Positions 23,086 to 36,360 are shown, counted from the first letter of the stretch. The stretch: 64,000 nucleotides of DNA from Daldinia sp. FL1419 (GCA_025201765.1 MU623345.1:186001-250000), one strand, 5' to 3'. Notes: a model not told the origin generated them from the sequence alone. Numbers and translations are program-made.

Positions 23086-24776
23086 TTACTGTTGTCCCTG
23101 GAGACTCTGCATAAGGCGTATTGCATCCTCGATAGGATAGCCGATGAAGACTGGACCAGTGAAGAGCATCTGTGGCTTATTGTCCTGCTTACGATTGTCA
23201 AGTTCAGCGGGGTTGATGAACGTAGGTTGGCGGGGATTGCTAGCGGCGAACGCCGGCTCACGGGCCGGAATAGAGGTCTGGCTGCTGGAACGGATATCAC
23301 CAAATCTAACGGAGTTCTTATCTTCACGTTTCAGGGGAGAAGAGTTCATCATGTCCGCTAACTTTGTATGGTCGAAGGGACACTTTCCTGTCTTTGCCGG
23401 TGTCACTTGAGGAGGCATCGACGAAGGAATCTGAACAGGTGCTGGTGGAGGTGACTCGGGTCGACCCAGGCCTTCGGCACCCGGTGGGGTATCGAAGACG
23501 GGTACTGAGATGCCCCAGGGACGGCTTGGTGATTCGCCAACTCGGACTTCCTTGAGAGGTCGGTCGAAACGGCTTTGCCTATCCAGATCATCCAGGTCAT
23601 CCTCGTGGTGTTCTAGAGGAGTGTGCTCCGGATCATCCGTATCCGCCGCGCTTACTGTCTGAGCCCAGCTTACAACGCGATCATTCGATGTTCTTTCAAC
23701 CTCGCTCTGAGGTCGCGTATCCCGTTCTGGCAGCATGGGCTGATGGATCCGACTAAGACCCTCAACCATACTGGCAAGATTACCATACTTAGCATCTAGC
23801 TTCCTGATATGTTCTTCATTCTTCTGGTATCTGCGCACGCAGACTTCGTGGCTTCTCGGCAACTCATGCTTGTGCGTTTCCAAGTAGTGAGCGATTTCTT
23901 CTGGCGAGTGCTGGTCCATGTACCGAATCGGACATTTGGAAGCAGCAGGTTGCGAGCTTGGATCGTCATACATGGTCGCACAGATGGGATCCTCTGTATC
24001 ATGAACCGTTTTTCCAGGTTGATTACTAGGTTCATCATCCTGCTTCTCCTCTCCGGTACGCTGGGAGAAGGGACAATCCAGGTTGCTCTTCTTTCCCGGG
24101 ACAGTGAAGTCCTGCTCGAGGATAGTGGAGAGGGTTGTCATTGTGGTGGGAGGAAGGCTGTCTCTACTAGATCGACTGCTCTTGCTAGTAGCTGTTAAGG
24201 AAGAGGCAACGCGTCTACCCTCCCTAATGATGACGGCAATTTGATGCTTTGAGTCCGAAGTCTTTCTTCTGGGTAAAGGAACAAAACTAGTATTTGCTAG
24301 AGATGGATTATTCAACTCCGGAGGAATCTGAAGATTCAACAGCGTCTCTGAAATTTCAGGCGCCGTTGGAGCATATTTGTCGGCTAGATACTGGAACTAT
24401 TGGAGGTGACAAAGTTAGCAGCTGAAACCTCGAGAATATATTTTTTGTTCATTTATTAAAAAGAGAGACATCATCTTCCGCAGTATATCAGTAACTTCTA
24501 AAAAAATTATTTCGGTCAACGCTACAACAAGGGTAGCTCTTGATCTAGAGCTAATTTTTCTCATCATTTATACAAGGGCGGAGAAAGAAAGAAGGGTATA
24601 AGACGGGGGTTTCCAAGATCACTTATTGGGAACGGTAAATATCCAAAACATACCTGCTCATGTGCATATCGAAGCTTGTGCTCCAGGACAGTTTGCCTGT
24701 CGCTTAGGTTTTGAACTTCATCTGCCAATGCATTAAATGACTCTATCAAGGTCCGTACGAGGCTTTGACAATTCAT
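23086..24776 (-). CDS. Conserved-looking hypothetical protein with Cys-Pro motifs, 477 aa
   Basis: I do not recognise a named family. Exons (minus) are 24776-24654 and 24396-23086, joined across a 257-bp intron with GTATGT donor, a GCTAAC branch site and an AATAG acceptor. Residues 1-41 form a helix. Three separate Cys-Pro-Phe/Ile modules occur (near 149, 196 and 380). The densest block, about 196-264, runs from CPIRYMDQHSPEE through HKHELPRSHE and KYGNLASMVEGL to HQPML and is rich in His and Cys, so metal binding is possible. The C-terminus ends with a hydrophobic FIGYPIEDAIRLMQSL helix. No signal peptide or membrane segment is visible. The intron is long for this window, so an extra small exon is possible. 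Confidence 0.75.
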
Positions 24777-25541
24777 ATCCTGATATAATATGAAAAGAAG
24801 AAGAAAGGAAGTTTAATAGGATTAAGAAAAAGCCGGAAATGCAAGTTGGGGATGAAAAGAAATGCAAGAAAAAGATGCTAGTGGAATGATGAAATGGAGA
24901 AAGATCCGAATAACGCCGATGGCCCGACTGGATTTTTTTGGGTCAGCTCCAATTCCGCATTGTGGGGTCGCCTTCGTTTGGGTACTAGGTACGTTTTAAA
25001 GCGTTTAACTAGTAGAATGTACCTTCTGCAAGGAACATTTCTTCCGAGGTTACGACTTCCTTCACCAACCATTCACCTTATGCAAGGATCGATAACTGGG
25101 AAGCTTATCGACGTAACACGGCATATACTTGATACAAAACTGCATGCATGCAAGAATACCTGACCTATAAATTTTAGAGCTCAGAGCTCCAGTAACAAGT
25201 TGTCTCCCTAAACATCTTTTAATTAATAGGGAACTAGAAGCCTAAAAACGAAAGACCTACGGTTAGGTTATATAACTATCAGTCAAAGTAAACCTCCACC
25301 CGATCAAGGAGCTTAAAACAACAAGTAAATAGAATCTAGAAAGCGTTGCAAACAAACGCACGGGGTCTTGATATTTCGCATTCAAGAGTTGTAAAGATAC
25401 AATTAGTAAAAAAGCTCCACCTACCAGCTTGAAATCTAGATCCTTTCCCCGCTTCATACAACTTCGTGATAACAAGGCCCGAAGCCAATCAGATTCGCAA
25501 TTCCTCCCTAGAGAGAGTGTCATAATACCAGCGGATCAATC
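24777..25541. other. Divergent intergenic promoter region
   Basis: About 765 bases between two divergent starts. A GCATGCATGC-like palindrome lies near 25145. No supported gene. Confidence 0.4.
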
Positions 25542-26998
25542 ATGGCTCCAGTCGTCGCCCGTCTTGTTTCGGAAAGCAAGCCATATGTCGTCCCAGGTGA
25601 ATATATCATATTCGACGAATCTACTCTCAAAACGACTAATACGTTGTATTAGGCAAGCTTCTCGTAAAAGAGCTCTGGTTCGAGGTACCCTTGGACCACT
25701 CCAAGCCGGAATCTAAGAAGATTAAGCTATTTGCGAGGACCGTTGCCAAATATGAGCGACCTATCGTTGAATCATCAGAGATCGTGCAGAGGCCTTACCT
25801 GCTATTTCTTCAAGGCGGCCCTGGTCTAGGATCACCAGCACCTCAAGACTCCCCCTTATCAAAATACCTGCTTGACAGAGGCTACGAACTACTCTTACTA
25901 GACCAGCGAGGCACTGGATTCAGCACGCCCATCTCAGATAATACGTTGCCACTCGTCGGCAGTCCCCAAGAGCAAGCCGACTATCTCAAGCTCTTCAGGG
26001 CTGACACACTTGTCAAGGACAGCGAGGCCGTTCGTTTGTGCTTAACCAAGGACTTCCCCCCTGAGAAGAAAAAGTGGTCTACCTTCGGCCAATCGTTCGG
26101 TGGCTTCACCACCCTGACTTACCTGTCCTTCGCGCCAGAAGGCCTTAGGGAATGCTTCATTACCGGAGGACTCGCTGCTTTAGATAAAGGTCCCGAGGAG
26201 GTATACCAAGCGACTTTCAAAAAGTGCGCAGAGAGAAATCACGAGTACTACAAGAAATTTCCACAAGATGTTGCCACGGTCAAATGGATCGCCGAGAAGA
26301 TCCGGGAATTGGGCGGTGAAAAGGGAGTCCCGCTACCCGGTGGCGGCTTCTTAACAGTGCCACGGCTGATGACTGTGGGCCTCAACTTCGGTGCTCACGG
26401 AGGCATCGACCGAGTTCATAACTATATCGTCAGGATGAAGGCTGATCTAGACCAATATGGTACATTCACTCGCTACACGTTGAATGAACTCGAACAGGAC
26501 AATCAATGGGATACAGCTCCTATTTACTCTCTACTACACGAGCCATGCTGGTGCTACGGCCCAGGTGTGGCAGGTCGATGGGCAGCCGAGCGCGTCGGCG
26601 CAAGTCTAGAAGAATTCCAATGGCTCCGGAAGGATTGGGCCGGACCGGAGAGTCTCGGCGAGAGGCCGCTATTTTTCTCCGGCGAGATGATCTACCCCTT
26701 CTTCTTCGACACGTGCGCCGGACTATTCAAGCTCAAGGAGGTAGCCCAGATTCTGGCCGAATTCGACGGTTGGGCGCCACTCTACGATATAGAGCAACTG
26801 GGTAAGAACGAGGTTCCTGTATACGCGGCGGTGTATAACGACATGTACGTCGATCAGGACATGTCGCGGGTCACGGCATCTAGGATTAAGGGGATTAAGG
26901 TTTTCGAGACGAGTGTTTTGTATCATAATGCCCTCCGCGCACGACCGGATGAGGTTATTCCTCAGTTACTCAGATTGCGTGACGACAGCATCGACTAA
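25542..26998 (+). CDS. Alpha/beta hydrolase, prolyl aminopeptidase-like (S33)
   Basis: Exons 25542-25596 and 25653-26998 give 466 residues. The oxyanion motif appears as QGGPG (about residue 71), then LLDQRGTGFS, and the nucleophile elbow GQSFGG with Ser at about 166, all in the spacing of family S33 proline iminopeptidases. The long insert after the nucleophile is the cap domain. Near the C-terminus, AAVYNDMYVDQD and LYHNALRARPDEV are good candidates for the acidic and His members of the triad. The enzyme should remove N-terminal proline from peptides; no signal peptide is seen, so cytosolic. Substrate preference cannot be read from sequence. Confidence 0.9.
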
Positions 26999-28440
26999 AA
27001 AGCTTCGTCAGCTGTGACTGTCGAGAGTATCGCACCGACTGTATACGATCCCAAAAGGGGGATCTAGTCCTATTGCAATAAATACAAAACGCAACATCAC
27101 GATGACGGTAGATAGGGATTACCTACCCTAATAACCTAACCGCATGTTCAATTTATCCAGTGAATATTACGAATGCTCTCGGATTGGCTCTATGAGTAAT
27201 AATCTAGGCTTCCAATGCTCTAGATTCACCGTAGGAAGCTTTTCGGTAGGGGTACGCCGACGTCGTATTTAGAGCCCGACCCGGAGGTGCAGATGGCTTA
27301 CGAGATGTCACTGCGTTACGTTTCCCGGGGATCCGGTGAGTCAGAAGGATGACGACGAACGACGAATAATTCTAGCCTAACAGTAATCAGATGAGGTCGA
27401 ATTACTAATATTTTATTCGTGATGTACATCTATAATAGTTGTCCGCATATGTAGTAGAATTTATTCCGGGATAACATAATCTTACAAATACGAAAATATA
27501 ATAGTTCCTACGCCTCCAGCCAATACCACCCAGAACAATCTTAGTACACGTTTATACTAAGCACTTACATTGGATTTGTCGTACGGTCGCCTACTTATCA
27601 TATGTATATTGGTGTCAACCGTCCATCTCCCTAGAGATCTTCACACCGGAGTTCAACAGCTCAACGTATCCAACACGACGTCCAGGGTCATCCCTTATAG
27701 CATTGCCAAGGATCCCCGTGCTCAGTTTGTTAGATCCTTCGACGGGACTTTCCGTCTGGTCTTTGCTTAGAAGCGTGATGATGCGCCGGTAGACGTATAT
27801 CTAAAAAGTCATCGATTGATATGGTTTGAAAGAAACAACTAACTAGAACATTAAATAATTCAAAGCATTGCCCATAGTCAACTACTTAGCCTAACTTCCT
27901 AACCTAGGGATCTAGGTCATAATCCGCCAACAATATCAACCACTAACGCTTGAAAGGAAACAGGTATATCCCTCTCCCCCAAGACAAAAGGCCCTTTGCT
28001 TTTTCGGCCGACCGCCACGTTTACCACTCAGGCACCTAGACCCAACGCTAGGACTGTATCAGGTAAATAAGGCCTGCCCTACCTTCCCAGGGTAGCGCAC
28101 GAATTGGCCCAAGACGGCAGTAGTCTGCGGCAATATACCGCATTGGTAAGGACAACGCCCGCTGCCACCACCGCCGTCTACAGGGTACGTAGGTAGCTCA
28201 AAGCCGTCAAAGCGCTCGACTGCAACCACTATTGTAAAACGGTAGCTTCAAGTCTAAAGGGAGGGAGGTCTCAAAGGCCGTAATACCCCGTGACGTACCA
28301 CGGCCCTACGACATACAACACTTAGACTTTCCCAATGGGCACAAATCCGCCCGGCGTGATGAGAGGTACGTAGCGGTGCGTTGTGTAGGATGCAAGCCAC
28401 GGCACCAGACCACATAGTAGTAACCAATCTACAGGCTACC
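26999..28440. other. Convergent intergenic region
   Basis: About 1.4 kb between the 3' ends of the S33 hydrolase (+) and the helicase (-). The only longer frames (for example 66 aa at 27570-27770) lack recognisable domains. Nothing else noted. Confidence 0.4.
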
Positions 28441-31400
28441 CTACTCTTCCTCATAAACCTGCTGCTGCATCTCGATTCCTGCGTCCCTGTTAGCTGCGGT
28501 GCGGCACCAGAAAGGAGGGGTCATGCGCATACGCCACAGTTTGCTTGCCGAATCTGCGATCACCTTGGCCTTGGCGAGCAGCTTCTCTTCGTATTTCTCC
28601 TCGTCTTTCGACTTGAGCCTCACTTTGCTAGGTTGCGCCTTTGACGTATTAGTTAGTTTTCTCCTTCCTTCTTTCTTTATTCCCTTTCGCCGCTAGTGGA
28701 CGTAGGCGGGCGTTTTGTGATACTCATCGACGTACCTGTATAAGAATCGGCACAAGCTCCTTGGGATCGGCATTCGCGATCGCGGCGACGGTTTTGAATC
28801 CGTTGTCGTAGAAGACTCTGGCTGTCCGGCTCTTGATGAACGTAATCTTGGCTAGTGCGAGGAGATCCGACCTTGCTCCGGCGTTCAACCTATCTGAGAA
28901 GTGATCGAGGACGGCTGCCATTGCTCTACGATTAGGTTAGTTCCAAGATCTGGCTACGAACGTAAGCGGTAGAGAGCACTATGGTTCGTGTTAAACGTAC
29001 CCCCAACCCATCTGCTCGCAGAACTTGATCACTTTACGGTTCAAATTAGTAGCAGTACTTTACTAGGTATACATCTTACGCTATTATTGTATTGCGGTGC
29101 ATTACTTACTCCCAGCGGCGAAGCCTTGACATGTCTGCGCGAGGTTTTGTACCGCACCTCGTGGCGTGTCGTACTTGCGTGAGACCACATGGATAGGCGT
29201 CTCGTTGCACAGATCCCTAAGTTGGAGAGCTAGGTAGAACCGGCGATAAATCCGAGCAGTTTCCTTTTCTTCTGGTGTCGTCTCTTTGAGAGTTCCACCT
29301 TGGGCCCTTCGATGATTTAGTATAGGAATTTACTGTACGATTTGTCACCTACATCTTGATTACTTGGGTCGGTTTTAGGCCGAGGAATGTCATAACGCGA
29401 AGCCCACTGTCGTCGAGGCCTTCCATCTCTGATCTGAAAACTCGCCAATCGATGATAACAGAATCATCATGTACCGGAGTGAACATGTATAAAATATCTG
29501 CGATTCTCATAAGCATTCATGATTGTTAATCAACTCTCGATTTTTGAATTTTATAGTCATAAAAAAATCGAAGCAGGGCCTGCTACTGGACTAACATGGC
29601 CTCTCTTAACGGTGTAAACGGGGATTTACTTACGCATTTCGCCGTCCATCACAAAAGCGCGCAGTGCACGTTGCATCTCGCGGTGAATAAACACCCCATC
29701 ATCCGGGTCCAGCGAAGAAGTAATAATCGCCTTACCAAGCTGTGTCGGGGTATATGTATCGGACTCATCACATTCGATAAACCCCATCTCAGTTAGATTC
29801 CGTAGACTAGAATCGACATGAGTCTTAATAACATCAGGCGGCGAAGAAAAGTTCAAAAGAGTCCTCTGGATGTAATCCTCAACCGTGTCCCTCGAATTAG
29901 CCAACCTGATGACGATGATCTCTAGCAATGCTCGTTGAATGCGATACCTGTCCGTCGCCAAGCCACTCGAAATTTGCGGCAACTCGGCTCGCATAAGCTC
30001 GATGACGTCTTCCAGGTCGTCGTTTCGGCAGCACAGATATGTCTCACCAATCTCGTCTTTTCCTTTTCTCCCCGCGCGACCGCGCATCTGGCGGAGCATG
30101 GAGGGCCCAACTAAATCCCGGCCCATCCGCGCGTTATGGAGTATGACTCTCCGCGCTGGGAGGTTGATACCGGCAGCAAGACTGCATGTCGCTACCAGCA
30201 CCTTCAGCACGCCTTTATCATAAGCACCGGCAATTAATTCCCGCTCTTCTGTGGTCAAACCAGCATGATGGAAAGCAACTCCGGAGGTGACGGTTTCTCC
30301 TAAGCAAGGATCGAGCCCCGTACTAAGGCTACGTAGGTCCGCTAGGAGATCCAGCCTCGCCTCGAAGATGGTTGGGCTTAGATGAATAGTATCACGGAGG
30401 GCACGGCTAATAAGCCGCGCATCGAATTCGCAGCCATCTTTTACATGTCAGCATACATAGTGCAGATGTCCTATCTAGACAACGTCTTTAGACAAGTGTA
30501 AAAAAAAAACAAAAAAAAACAAAAAAAAAACCCCCGATGTAAAAATAGGGGATCGGTAACGTACTATGAATATGTTAGCATTCATTTAAAACAATAATTT
30601 ATACGGATGGCAATAAATCATCGGGTGATCGCAATAGTATTAACATAGCCTCGTAATATAAGAAGGGGTCCAGTACTGACCGTCGGCTGTTACAAAATAC
30701 GAGGGCGCCATAGCCAGATCTCGCTGTCTCGACTGCCAGTGCGACTACGGAGTTTAATACTGTATCCTGCAATTCTTTGTGCGAACTTGGTTGGACAATC
30801 CTCACGGGATGACTATCATGTTGTTGGCTTGCAGTGGAGCCCGACTTGGCCTGACTAGCAGCCTTGGCGGCCTTAAGGAGGCCACCGGTTGAGGAAGCTG
30901 GGTAAATTTTGCCTTCGTGGACGAGGTACTCTTCGATGGGTATTGGCCGATAGAATGTGCTATAGATGTGAGCATTTAACCAACGTGATAAGAGGCCAAT
31001 GTTTTGCAACGTTGCGCTCATGCCAATGATTTGAACTTCATGCTCGAGACTTAAAAGTTTTGTAGCAACGAGTTCCATAAGATAGCCGCGGTGATCGTCA
31101 TCTACCATGTGAAGCTCATCCAGGACTACGGCTCGAAGCTTAATGATGGAACAATCGTCAATAGCAGCGTTTAGAAGAGAATTTGCCTGTATTCCTATCA
31201 GATCTATGTCACATGAATGCCGCAGACGACGGACCTTCTCGAATGTGCAGACTCCAATATCAAAGTCTGACCACGTCGCCCTGACCTTTCCGCCGCCGAA
31301 GAAGCCAACGACTCTGATAGTACCCTCGTCAAAGCGCTTCTGCCAAAGCGAGGTCTGCTCTTTTCCCGGTGAATCTTCCTTGGGCGTTTGACGCTTAATA

Positions 31401-32014
31401 CCTTGGACGACGTTTCGTAACCACCGGACTTTCTCCTGAACCAATGCGACGTACGGGAGCACTAGTAAAGCTTTCGAATCGCTACCCTCGAGAACCCTCT
31501 TTAACATTAGAATATCGGCAACTAGAGACTTACCGCCCCCCGTCGGTGCTGTATAGACAAGGTTTTTCGATCCATTTAGGAGACCTGGGCCTAGGAGGCA
31601 TTGTTTCTGCCAAGTGTAGATCTCGTTTATACCGAGTGATTTGAAGTTGCTTATTAGCGAACTAGGCAACCCATATCTTGGAAAAGAAAGTAAGAGGGAG
31701 CGATCGACTACTGATGTGGGAGTAGCCGCCACCGTTCGGCGTTGCGAATACTCAGAAGGGCCTTCGACGGCATCAGGGTCAACGTCTGTGATGATGCTAG
31801 CAGCTAACTCGGGAAGCTCTTTTCCTATAGCAGACGCTCTCTGGAATTGGATTGCCCTTTTCTGGGGGGGCAGCTGTTCAGAGCTAGTGGTAGCGGTAGC
31901 GGTATCGGCATGGAATCTCTTGCTACCTGATAGGGTGGTCGTATGGAATGTTCTCTGCTGCAAAGTAGTCGACTCGAGTGTCATTTTATGCATGATACCT
32001 CTTGGCGGATCCAT
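28441..32014 (-). CDS. HELQ/POLQ-type superfamily 2 DNA helicase (no polymerase domain)
   Basis: Reconstructed exons (minus): 32014-30681, 30437-29634, 29497-29364, 29296-29110, 29031-29001, 28925-28736, 28638-28533, 28478-28441, about 940 residues. Motifs: I TAPTGGGKS (about 155-163), II DELH (299-302), III GMSATL, then FCNSRR, HHAG, V ATCSLAAGINLP and VI QMRGRAGRKG, followed by winged-helix and helical C-terminal regions (RFYLALQLRDL, DRLNAGARSDLLALAKI, ARVFYDNGF). This is the Ski2-like HELQ/POLQ helicase architecture, used in double-strand break and crosslink repair. The protein ends at EMQQQVYEEE with no polymerase A domain. The later seven introns are small (about 48-140 bp) and frame-consistent. 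The first junction is not: joining the best donor (30680) to the acceptor before 30437 shifts the frame by one base (see findings). Confidence 0.85.
30501..30530 (+). repeat. A-rich homopolymer tract inside helicase intron
   Basis: Three runs of A (9, 9 and 10 bases) separated by single C bases, directly followed by five C. It lies in the unresolved first intron of the helicase. Such tracts are prone to length change and to assembly error. Confidence 0.9.
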
Positions 32015-32364
32015 GTCTATCTGGCTCCCCAAACCGAGCAAAGAAACCGGTGGCTTTGCGATGAATCGGATTTGGCTGTAAACTTTGTGATGTGCATCGA
32101 GACTGTTTGATTGATAAATACCCTTCGCTTAGTCCCAGCAGGTAGCAAACAGCTTAGTTCCAATTTATACTATGCAAGGCAGCGAAGCAGACAGACGGGA
32201 TGACGGGTGTACAAAAAAAGGAGATAGCTGTTCAAGATAATACCTGGCTGCCTAGGTAAAGATAGGTACGTAGGTATGTAGTAGTTTAGTAGTTATATAC
32301 GATCCATATTTTTACGATAGGTATGCTTCTACGATAGATAATATAGGTAGGTAAGTACCTAGGT

Positions 32365-32394
32365 TAGGTAGGTAGGTAGGTAGGTAGGTAGGTA
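32365..32394 (+). repeat. (TAGG)n microsatellite
   Basis: About seven tandem copies of TAGG, adjoining a TACCTAGG palindrome on the left. It is not a telomere repeat (TTAGGG); the third T and two G are missing. Confidence 0.9.
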
Positions 32395-35300
32395 ATCAAT
32401 TAGAATTTTAATCGGAACCGCTTCTTTTCTTCTTTTTTATTTATTTAAAAGATAGGCGTTGGACACGAAAGAAACGCCATGTCACGTGGTGTTAAGGTGC
32501 TTCTTTTTTTTCTTCAATGCCCCCAGGTGCCCTTGCATATGCCAAGTAGAGTGGAGTGCAATCAAGGGCAGTTCAACGCAGCCTACACCCAGACCCTCAC
32601 CAAGGCATCGGGAATTGGCGCCTGGCCTCCGAAGTCCCACTTTATTGACATAATCAGGTACGGCATCGCGTAATCATTGCCGCCGTCATTCCCAAAAGGG
32701 AATTCATGCATCAATCTAATCCTCATGCATCTGATTGGATGATAACTTTAACGGATGGATCTCGGATTGGCCTCTTAGGGTGGCCCGTGCCGATTTGCGA
32801 ACCTCGTGCGGTCGGGGTCACCTCCAACGTCAAGCTTCCAACTTAATTAACATGTACCTCCGTAGAGTAGGTACCGATGTAACGAAGCTGGAAGTGCCCA
32901 GTAGGCAGGATGTAGGTAGGCAGCCTAGATTGGTAGGCTGGTAGGCTGGCATGCTGGCAAGCTGGTAAGCAAGCTGGTAGGGTAAAAAGGTGGTAAACGT
33001 ACCTAGCCTAGGACTTTATTTCCTACACATGGATACACGATACACATGGAAAAGGCAGTCCAAGTTGGTTCACCCGACATCTCGGCATCGTAGGTCAGAA
33101 TTGGAATTGGTATTACCTCTAGGTTAGGTAACTACCTATGCACACTAATAAAGCAGGCTATTGGAGTAAAAGGTAACAGATGACAGGTAACAGTTTAATG
33201 TGTACCTACCTAGGAGGTATTTATTTCGTGTGTAATGATGGATTGGAGCCTTTTTTTTGGAAAAATTCTTGCTTATATGCTACCTTGGCCTTGGGCGGGT
33301 TCGTGCCTTTTGTCATTTTATCTTCAGACCTTTTCCTATTCAGCTGTCGATTACGACGATGTCCTCATCCTATAGATTACTTCTCCGATACATGGAAAAC
33401 ATGGCTGTCGGTACTACGTTTGGTCTCAAGTGGGTTCACTTCCGGTTTTATCTGCGTAGGTGGCAAAAAGCAGTGTTCCACATACGCAACATATTTGGGC
33501 TAATATCCTATGGTTAGGTTACTATCTTTTTACTCCCCATTAGTCGCTTTTTGCCCATCAACTTGATGGCATCAAGTCCTCCTCCTCCTCACTCCATTCA
33601 TCGAATAATGGTATGCATCGCAGAGCAATAACGCTGCGATGCGAAAGCCAAATTGTTGATAACTGATGGCATTTCAATAGGTGTGTCTTCCTTGCAGCCG
33701 TGCGTAGAGGGCGGATCAGTATCAACGAGATCGTAAACATCCCGTTCTTTGGATTAGGTAGGTAGTAAGTGTCGGTGGGCTCTGTGTTTAAACCTTAGGG
33801 AACGCCCATTTTCATGGATCAAGCCCCAATCTGCTGACTAGCAGATACAATTATACCGCTAGATCTCGTTGCGAAAAGCGGAGATTCCTCTTTTCATTTT
33901 AAAGAATTGCCCGAAATCTAGAGGCACTTACTCGTCCTAAAGATGTGAGGTCATTTCCGTTGGCGTGCTTTTAAAGTGCTCTTAAGGGGGGGCAAGGAGG
34001 CCAAACCATTCCTCCGCGCATCAGAATCAGTCCTGACCCTTAAAACCCTAGATTACGTAGAGATTGCCCACATTCAATACACGTTAGGTAGGACCGTTCA
34101 GATCCGGCTATGTCAGGTTTTGGGGTACAGTGCAATTTTTAGTACGGAACACGAATTGAGAGGTAACACGCCTACGTAGCGGTCGATACACCTGTCGATT
34201 CGGCGAAGCAGACTTTTTTGACCCTCATAACAAAGCGGACATTTCAACTAAGGACAGTTCACCTTGCCGTACTTTTTGCAGATTTGTGAGCTCGGTTGTC
34301 TTGGGTATGTCTCTACTATTGCACAGCGGTGACGGGTGGAATCCCTGTCCCATGTGATCTGGTTGGACCATTAGATCGCGAGGTGGGGGTTTGCTCAATA
34401 CCTGTCGTTTTTGTCCCGGTTGCTAGCGGTGCCCAGGCTATCCAGAACTGACTGCCTCGTCTTCGCGTCGCTTCGAAACCCATAGCCGAACTGCCCCAAG
34501 GGCGACGAGGAACTCTCATTTCGATTTAATAGTGCTATATTAAATGAGACAACGTAGGTAAGTAATGTACTGTGCCATATTTTGGTTGCTTCTATGATAT
34601 CTTGGCATAGGAAGTGTAGATAGACAATGGTTATGGTTGCCTTTCCAAAAAATAATATCGGGAAACGGGCGGTCTTGACTCGCGGCCAATCTTGGCTAGA
34701 TCCCCACCCTATAAAAGTGCGACAAGTGATAGGAATGTTGCCTGTCATACAACTGCGCGTCGCCCCGATGAGGTGAGCTCGAAGGTTCGGGACACACGGT
34801 AACGTCTTCCAAAAAGAAAAAGAAGAGGAATAATTGCGAAGAAGCGACGATAAATCTATGTTGGTTATAAAGAGGATTTGCTCGTTAGTTAAATAGGATG
34901 GCTCTCAAGCGAGGGCGTCCGACCCAGTACAAACGCATCATGAAATATTAGCAAGCAAGCTAGGCAAAATGAAACGGGGATGCAACTGTTTTCAACAAAA
35001 AAGACACCAAGGGTTCATCGAAACGGTTAAGAAATCTAACCAAATCGAGAAAACAATCTAGTCGGGAACGATATCATATAGATACGCCCTATATACATGC
35101 GCCTTTGTTAAGAAATAAAAGCACGCAGGCACAGCATAGAAATTGAGATCCGGAGAATGATGGATGAGATGAAGTCGAATAGAGCATGCAGCCTTTAGGA
35201 AGGAAGCGTAAGTTTGGTTGGACTTGACAGGGGTGGAAGTAATGGATGTGGGCCGTGGGCTCCCAAGGCGAGACTTTTTAACCTCAGTACCACTCCACAC

Positions 35301-35649
35301 GACATCCACACACACACTGGCCTTGTCACTGGCCTTGTCGGGGGAAGTGTATGTACAACACATGCCTAATGTTTACCCATGTTTTACCCTGGTTTAAATA
35401 GCCCCTTCCAGGTACCGGTACCGCGGCGCTACCATCTGCCAATAAGCCCAGCTGGTACAATATCAGAGTTTGAATGGCTGAAGATCCCAACTCCTCCCCC
35501 GTCAAATATTCCCCGTGCCTTTGTGCGTCTCCCGTTTTTCTCGACCATTTGCCAGCATTACTAGCATTACGAGCATTACCGTCAGTAGGTACGATACCAA
35601 AGCGAGGCCAGCCAGGCCAGCATTTTGTCCATCTGTCCCATCTGTCCTA

Positions 35650-35689
35650 TTTGCCCATTTGCCCATTTGCCCATTTGCCCATTTGCCCA
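35650..35689 (+). repeat. 8-bp minisatellite, five copies of TTTGCCCA
   Basis: Five perfect tandem copies of TTTGCCCA, preceded by degenerate related units (GTCCATCT, GTCCCATC) from about 35625. The 8-bp period gives open frames on both strands that are artefacts. Confidence 0.95.
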
Positions 35690-36360
35690 TTGCTCTATTG
35701 AAACGCAAAGTATTTTAGAATTGATAAAATGTCAATGCATTAATGGTACGGACGATTATCGTATTGGGGCTAAGGTACCTATCTACCTACCTACCTAGGT
35801 AGTACGTATATTAATGTATGTGCACGAGCAAATGGAAAATTGCCGTTAGACCATTATCAAACCTAACTTCCAATTACATGGAGATTTTCCTATTCCCTTT
35901 TCCTACCATCCTTTTTTTTTTTTTCACCTAACTTACCTACATCAATACATATATGTCCATTTTACATTTTATCTTAGTATGCATCTGTACCATCCGTACC
36001 ATTTGCCCGCTGGGATGATCGAACGAGTACATAGTTACCTATTTACCTGACTTCTCTTACCTCTTACCTCTTCTTACCTACACCCTACATAGGACAAGGA
36101 CGTAGGGACTAAGCTAAGAAACTAGATGCTGTTGTATTTTGATGCATTTGTATCTCTTGACCTTTTTTTGCCTTCTTGTGATGCATACCAATAGCCCATA
36201 ACACTGCACACACACGCATCTATCCAATCTACCTAATCTATCCATCCAGTCAATATCAGCCCTTGCGAACCCTTTTTTTCTCTTCTATTCACCTAGCTTT
36301 ATTTAGGGTACCCTAGCAGCACAGCACCACGTATGTACGTACATATTATGGTACATGTAG

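Larger units (their letters stand above)
32015..36360. other. Large gene-free region
   Basis: About 4.3 kb with no gene I can support. It contains the helicase promoter, a GGTA-type microsatellite, an 8-bp minisatellite, several TACCTAGGTA-like palindromes (near 32250, 32350, 33206 and 35780) and many short frames. Two ATG-initiated frames, 107 aa at 33180-33503 (+) and 117 aa at 34395-34748 (-), show no domain, no intron support and no codon pattern that persuades me. Confidence 0.4.

Noticed and set aside
32365..32394. Telomere-like repeat
   Set aside because: The unit is TAGG, not TTAGGG, and the tract is internal and short.
33180..33503. ATG-initiated 107-aa open frame with hydrophobic stretches
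   Set aside because: Cys/Phe-rich composition is typical of translated non-coding AT-rich DNA, and no known family was recognised.
34395..34748. 117-aa minus-strand open frame
   Set aside because: No recognisable domain, no splice partner, and no supporting promoter or codon signal.
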